Assembly (NCBI RefSeq): GCF_031921685.1
Contig: NZ_JAPDHU010000002.1
Coordinates: 1,116,001-1,180,000, forward strand
Length of the DNA stretch: 64,000 nt
DNA from: Terripilifer sp031921685
GTDB taxonomy: Bacteria; Pseudomonadota; Alphaproteobacteria; Rhizobiales; Beijerinckiaceae
Direction of reading: 5' to 3'
Under the pieces are notes generated by a model. The model did not search any database. It was not told the DNA's origin and was given only the letters and a program-made list of their open reading frames with translations. Numbering within the stretch: the first letter of the stretch is position 1; every line of letters begins with the position of its first letter. The translations under genes were made by a program, and so were the position numbers. Of the stretch, positions 60,345-64,000 are shown piece by piece.

Positions 60345-61094
60345 TCAGCGATACACACCGGCGATCGCCAGGAAATCTTTCGCCAGAAGACTGGCGCCGC
60401 CGATGAGCGCGCCGTCGACATTCTTCACCGCCATCAGCTCGGCGGCGTTCGCAGGCTTCACCGAACCACCATAGAGAATGCGCACGGCCTCCCCCTGCTC
60501 GCGCAGCGCCGCGATCAACCGTTCGCGAATGAAGCCATGCACCTCGGCCACATCGTGCGGCGTCGGCGTCAGGCCGCTGCCGATGGCCCAGACGGGCTCA
60601 TAGGCGATGACGAGAGTGGCGGCGGTCGCACCATCAGGCAGGGAGCCGGCAAGCTGCGTGCCGACCACATCAAGCGTCTTGCCCGCTTCGCGCTCGGCCT
60701 GGGTCTCGCCGACGCAGACGATGGCGGTGAGGCCGGCCCGCAGCGCCGCTTCGGCCTTGGCCTTCACCACCGCATCGCTCTCGCCATGGTCGGCGCGACG
60801 CTCGGAATGGCCGACGATCACATGATCGGCGCCGGCATCCCGTAACATTTCGGCGGAAATGTCTCCTGTATGGGCGCCCGAGGGCGCCCAATGGCAATCC
60901 TGGCCGCCGATTCTCAAGGGAGACCCCGCCGTCTGGGCCACGGCGGCGGCCACCAGGGTTGCCGGCGGGCAGATCAGCAGCTCGGCTCCGGCTGTCTCGG
61001 AACCCGTTGCAATGGCAGCGATTTCGGCCAGGGACGCCCGCAGACCGTTCATTTTCCAGTTTCCCGCGACGAGCGGGCGGCGGCTGTGGCGCAT
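60345..61094 (-). CDS. tpiA: triosephosphate isomerase
   Basis: 249 residues, full length. Active-site residues are present: Asn/Lys in AGNWKMNG near the N-terminus, electrophilic His in VGHSERR, catalytic Glu in AYEPVWAIGSG, and the phosphate loop YGGSVKPANA. It interconverts dihydroxyacetone phosphate and glyceraldehyde 3-phosphate in central carbon metabolism. ATG 61094 is chosen because GGAG lies five bases upstream; the GTG at 61100 would overlap that site. It is divergent from ppiD, with repeat copy D in between. Confidence 0.97.
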   Translation of the reverse strand: MRHSRRPLVAGNWKMNGLRASLAEIAAIATGSETAGAELLICPPATLVAAAVAQTAGSPLRIGGQDCHWAPSGAHTGDISAEMLRDAGADHVIVGHSERRADHGESDAVVKAKAEAALRAGLTAIVCVGETQAEREAGKTLDVVGTQLAGSLPDGATAATLVIAYEPVWAIGSGLTPTPHDVAEVHGFIRERLIAALREQGEAVRILYGGSVKPANAAELMAVKNVDGALIGGASLLAKDFLAIAGVYR

Positions 61095-61196
61095 TGACAC
61101 TCCCAGTTACACGCAATTCCCCTTTATCTGCCGGGGTTAGCAGAGCCTCCAAGCTATGCAAAGCGCGCCGGGGCAGGTATGTGAACCGCTGCCCCG

Positions 61197-61273
61197 AAGC
61201 AAATCACCTTCGCCAGAAACGTGATTTGCCCTCGGTCTTTGTTTGGACGCGTCTTTGCGCTTTGCAAAACGCT
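61197..61273 (+). repeat. interspersed palindromic element, copy D (shortened)
   Basis: GCAAATCAC-CTTC 61199-61211 pairs with AAACGTGATTTGC 61217-61229, with one mismatch near the loop. The linker CTTTGTTTGGACGCGTCTTTG is nearly identical to that of copies B and C, but the second hairpin is mostly deleted before the terminal GCAAAACGCT. It lies in the divergent region between tpiA and ppiD, so here it cannot be a simple gene-end terminator. Confidence 0.82.
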
Positions 61274-61320
61274 CTGGCGCCGCGACAGGAGGCGGCGCCC
61301 GTTGGTCTGGAAGGGTGACA

Positions 61321-63228
61321 ATGCTCGAAGGTATGCGGCGGATGACCCAGAATTGGGTCGGCAAAGCCATCATGACGTTGATGTTCGGCATTCTGATCAT
61401 CAGCTTCGCCATTTGGGGCATTGCCGACATTTTCAAAGGATTCGGCCAGAACCGCGTCGCTCAGGTCGGCAGCCAGGAAATCAGCCTGGACGCCTATCGC
61501 TCCGCTTATCAGACCCAGCTCACCAATCTGCAGCGCCAGACACGCCAGTCGATCACCAGCGACCAGGCCCGCGCCGCGGGCCTCGACCGGCTCGTGCTGC
61601 AACGGCTGATCGCCGAAGCGGCGCTCGACCAGAAAGCCAAGTCGATGGGCCTGGCGCTCGCCGACAGCGACATCGCCGCCTCGATCGTCGGCGATCCGAA
61701 CTTTGTCGGCCCCACCGGCAAGTTCGACCGCGCCCGTTTCAACGACGCCTTGCGTGAAGCCGGCTATCCCAACGAGCAGCGCTTCATTCAAGAGCAGGCC
61801 CGCGTCTATCTGCGCCAGCAGATCGCCGACTCCCTGACTGCCAATCTGAAACTGCCGAAGGCGATGCGCGAAGCCATCCATCGCTATCGCGCCGAAACGC
61901 GCAGCGTCGAATATTTCCGCCTGCCGGAAAAAGCCGCCGGCGAGATCAAGGCACCGACCGACGAGCAGTTGCAGAGCTTCTATGACGCGCGCAAGCTTGC
62001 CTTCCGCGCTCCCGAATATCGCTCCTTCACCGTGCTCGCGATCACGCCGTCGAGCGTCGCCGATGCGTCGAAAATCTCCGATGCCGACGCGACCGCCTAT
62101 TACGACCGCATTAAGGCCGAACGCTACACCACCGCCGAGACCCGCGAAGTGCAGCAGATCGTCTTCCCCGACGAGAAGGCGGCGCAGGAAGCCAGCGACA
62201 AGATCAAGGCCGGCACGACCTTCGATGCGATCGCCCAGGAACGCAAACTGTCCGACAAGGACATTGCGCTCGGCACCCTGACGCAACGAGATTTCGTCGA
62301 CGCGGCCGTCGGCAAGGCCGCCTATGCCCTGCCGGAAGGCGGCGTGAGCGAGCCGATCAAGGGCGATTTCGGCGCCGTGCTCGTGCGCGTCGTCAAGATC
62401 AACGCCCAGGCGGTGAAGCCCTTCGCCGAAGTGGCCGAGGAAGTGAAGAACCAGCTCGCCGCCACACGCGCCCGTGACGAAGTCTCGAGCCTGCGCGACA
62501 AGATCGAGGATGAACGCACCGCCGGTAAGTCGATCGGCGATGCTGCCCAGGCATTGAAGCTGAAGGCCATCACCGTCGATGCGGTTGATGCCAACGGGCG
62601 CGGCCGCGACGGCCAGCCGATCACCGACATTCCCGAGCGCGATCAGGTGCTGCGCGCCGTCTTCGCTTCCGACATCGGCATGGACAACGACGTGCTGACC
62701 ACCAAGGACAATGGCTATGTCTGGTTCGAGGTGAAGGCGATCGATCCGGCGCGCGAGCGCACGCTGGCCGAAGTGCGCGAACAGGTGACCAAAAGCTGGC
62801 GCGAGGACGAAATCGTCCGCATCCTGCAGGAAAAAGCCGGTGAGATCGTCAAGCGCCTGCAAGGCGGCGCGAGCTTCGAAGCTGAGGCCAAGGAACTCGG
62901 CGTCCCCGACGAACTCGCCAATGACGTGAAGCGCACCGGCTCGGAGAAACTGTCGCCGGCCGTGGTGGCGCGCGTCTTCTCCGTCGCCAACGGCTCAATC
63001 GCCTCGGTCGCCGATGGTCTCGATCGCGTCATCTTCAAGGTCGTTGATTCCATCACGCCGCCGCTCGATGCCGACGACGACAACATCAAGGCGGTCGAGG
63101 ACAGGCTGAAGCCGGCGCTCGCCGAAGACATCCTGGCGCAATATGTGACGCGACTGCAAAGCGACATGGGTGTTTCGATCAACGAAGCGGCCGTTCGCAT
63201 GGCGGTTGGCGGCGGCGACAACAACTAA
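61321..63228 (+). CDS. ppiD: periplasmic peptidyl-prolyl isomerase/foldase, PpiD-like (SurA_N + PPIC)
   Basis: 635 residues: one N-terminal TM anchor (AIMTLMFGILIISFAIWGIA), a SurA_N-type chaperone region (about 35-240), a parvulin-like domain (TREVQQIVFPDEKAAQEASD through AVLVRVVKIN) and further chaperone-type helices. PpiD proteins help fold outer-membrane and periplasmic proteins as they leave the Sec translocon. ATG 61321 is preceded by AAGGGTG; a frame back to 61243 runs into repeat D and is not used. It precedes trpE by 11 bases, the usual order in this bacterial group. Confidence 0.9.
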   Translation: MLEGMRRMTQNWVGKAIMTLMFGILIISFAIWGIADIFKGFGQNRVAQVGSQEISLDAYRSAYQTQLTNLQRQTRQSITSDQARAAGLDRLVLQRLIAEAALDQKAKSMGLALADSDIAASIVGDPNFVGPTGKFDRARFNDALREAGYPNEQRFIQEQARVYLRQQIADSLTANLKLPKAMREAIHRYRAETRSVEYFRLPEKAAGEIKAPTDEQLQSFYDARKLAFRAPEYRSFTVLAITPSSVADASKISDADATAYYDRIKAERYTTAETREVQQIVFPDEKAAQEASDKIKAGTTFDAIAQERKLSDKDIALGTLTQRDFVDAAVGKAAYALPEGGVSEPIKGDFGAVLVRVVKINAQAVKPFAEVAEEVKNQLAATRARDEVSSLRDKIEDERTAGKSIGDAAQALKLKAITVDAVDANGRGRDGQPITDIPERDQVLRAVFASDIGMDNDVLTTKDNGYVWFEVKAIDPARERTLAEVREQVTKSWREDEIVRILQEKAGEIVKRLQGGASFEAEAKELGVPDELANDVKRTGSEKLSPAVVARVFSVANGSIASVADGLDRVIFKVVDSITPPLDADDDNIKAVEDRLKPALAEDILAQYVTRLQSDMGVSINEAAVRMAVGGGDNN

Positions 63229-63239
63229 GCGGCACACTC

Positions 63240-64000
63240 ATGTCGGCGATCACCTACGAGGATTTCGCGCAGGCGTTTGGCGCCGGAAAGAGCGTTTTGG
63301 TCGCGACCACGTTGATCGCCGACCTGGAAACGCCGGTCTCGGCCTTCCTGAAGCTGACGGCTGGCCGCGACGGCAATGTCTTCCTGCTCGAATCCGTCGA
63401 AGGCGGCGCCTCGCGCGGCCGCTATTCGATGATCGGCCTCGATCCCGACATCATCTGGCGGGCGCAGGGCGATGCCTGCGAGATCAATCGCCGCGCGCTT
63501 TCCGATCGCGACCACTTCGAGCCGATGCAGCAGAAGCCGCTCGACGGCCTGCGCGCGCTGATCGCGGAATCGCAGATCGATCTGCCGGGCGACCTCCCGC
63601 CGATGGCCGCCGGCGTCTTCGGCTATCTCGGCTATGACATGGTGCGGCAGATGGAGCGGCTGGCGCCGGCCAAGCCCGATCCGATCGGCGTGCCAGACGC
63701 GGTGATGATCCGCCCTACTTTGATGGTGGTGTTCGACACGGTGCGCGACGAAATCTCCATCGTCACGCCGGTGCGCCCGCAACAGGGCGTCAACGCCCGC
63801 GCCGCCTGGGAAAGCGCGCAGACCCGGCTCGACAGCGTGGTGGCGCTGCTCGAAGGCCCCCTCACCCACGCACCGCCAGCGGCCGATCCGCATCTCCTGG
63901 CGCAGCCCGCCACCTCCAACACGCCGGAAGCGCGCTATCTCGAAATGGTCGAGCGCGCCAAGGAATATATCCGCGCCGGCGACATCTTTCAGGTGGTGCT
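63240..64000 (+). CDS. trpE: anthranilate synthase component I, 5' part
   Basis: It starts at ATG 63240, 11 bases after ppiD, and runs off the window end with 253 codons visible. The N-terminal domain is recognisable: PVSAFLKLTAGRDGNVFLLE, ESVEGGASRGRYSMIGLDPD (with the tryptophan-feedback ESVE...GRYS motif), and GVFGYLGYDMVRQMERL. The last visible residues (YLEMVERAKEYIRAGDIFQV) begin the chorismate-binding domain. It makes anthranilate from chorismate in tryptophan synthesis. No trp attenuator is seen, because the gene follows ppiD directly. Confidence 0.95.
   Translation, partial: MSAITYEDFAQAFGAGKSVLVATTLIADLETPVSAFLKLTAGRDGNVFLLESVEGGASRGRYSMIGLDPDIIWRAQGDACEINRRALSDRDHFEPMQQKPLDGLRALIAESQIDLPGDLPPMAAGVFGYLGYDMVRQMERLAPAKPDPIGVPDAVMIRPTLMVVFDTVRDEISIVTPVRPQQGVNARAAWESAQTRLDSVVALLEGPLTHAPPAADPHLLAQPATSNTPEARYLEMVERAKEYIRAGDIFQVV

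Noticed and set aside
1..64000. CRISPR array or phage-defence island
   Set aside because: No regularly spaced direct repeats or cas genes; the only defence-associated type of module seen is the Xre-RES pair.

Overview
The window is high-G+C DNA from an alphaproteobacterium, most likely of the order Hyphomicrobiales (Rhizobiales). That rests on gene content and order: prfB-mrcA-amiC-rne, a dsbA-like gene close to aroQ-accB-accC, aat followed by a DUF2155 gene and an NDUFA12 gene, a B12-dependent ribonucleotide reductase (nrdJ), and a SurA_N/PpiD foldase directly upstream of trpE. No species can be named from the sequence alone. No rRNA, tRNA, CRISPR array, transposase or complete mobile element was seen.

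Layout. 1-12.6 kb: the 3' end of a TctC/Bug binding protein, a single-domain response regulator, an MFS exporter, tyrS, a very large AsmA-like protein, bcp, mntP with a structured leader, an M23 peptidase, a DMT exporter and an orphan ABC binding protein. 12.8-30.1 kb: mostly conserved housekeeping genes for envelope, RNA and fatty acid functions: prfB (with an intact programmed frameshift), mrcA, amiC, rne, an aminotransferase, an M48 peptidase with repeats, a DsbA-like protein, a phosphodiesterase, a frameshifted VOC gene, aroQ, accB and accC. 30.1-38.7 kb: an accessory block inserted between accC and aat. It holds a glyoxalase-like gene, an AraC regulator divergent from a truncated TonB receptor, a four-gene ABC transporter/hydrolase operon and a methyltransferase. 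38.8-49.6 kb: aat, DUF2155 and NDUFA12, then two acetoacetate-decarboxylase paralogues flanking an orphan binding protein and a HlyD-type adaptor, then nrdJ behind a probable NrdR box pair. 49.8-58.8 kb: a second accessory stretch with a DUF4236-SH3 protein, an AraC/SDR divergent pair, an Xre-RES toxin-antitoxin pair, an MFS transporter, an O-methyltransferase divergent from a TetR regulator, and a probably frameshifted small gene. 58.8-64 kb: an aroE-like paralogue with altered substrate-binding residues, a small exported protein, tpiA, ppiD and the start of trpE.

The most unusual structure is a family of interspersed palindromic elements. The full-length form is about 105 bp with two hairpins. 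At least six copies or partial copies carry the core hairpin and one more is degenerate. Stem changes between copies are compensatory, and several copies begin exactly at the stop codon of a neighbouring gene. Other points of interest are the accC-aat insertion, operator-like repeats in two AraC-controlled divergent regions, an ABC operon with an embedded alpha/beta hydrolase, and the aroE-like and bcp genes that lack canonical active-site residues.
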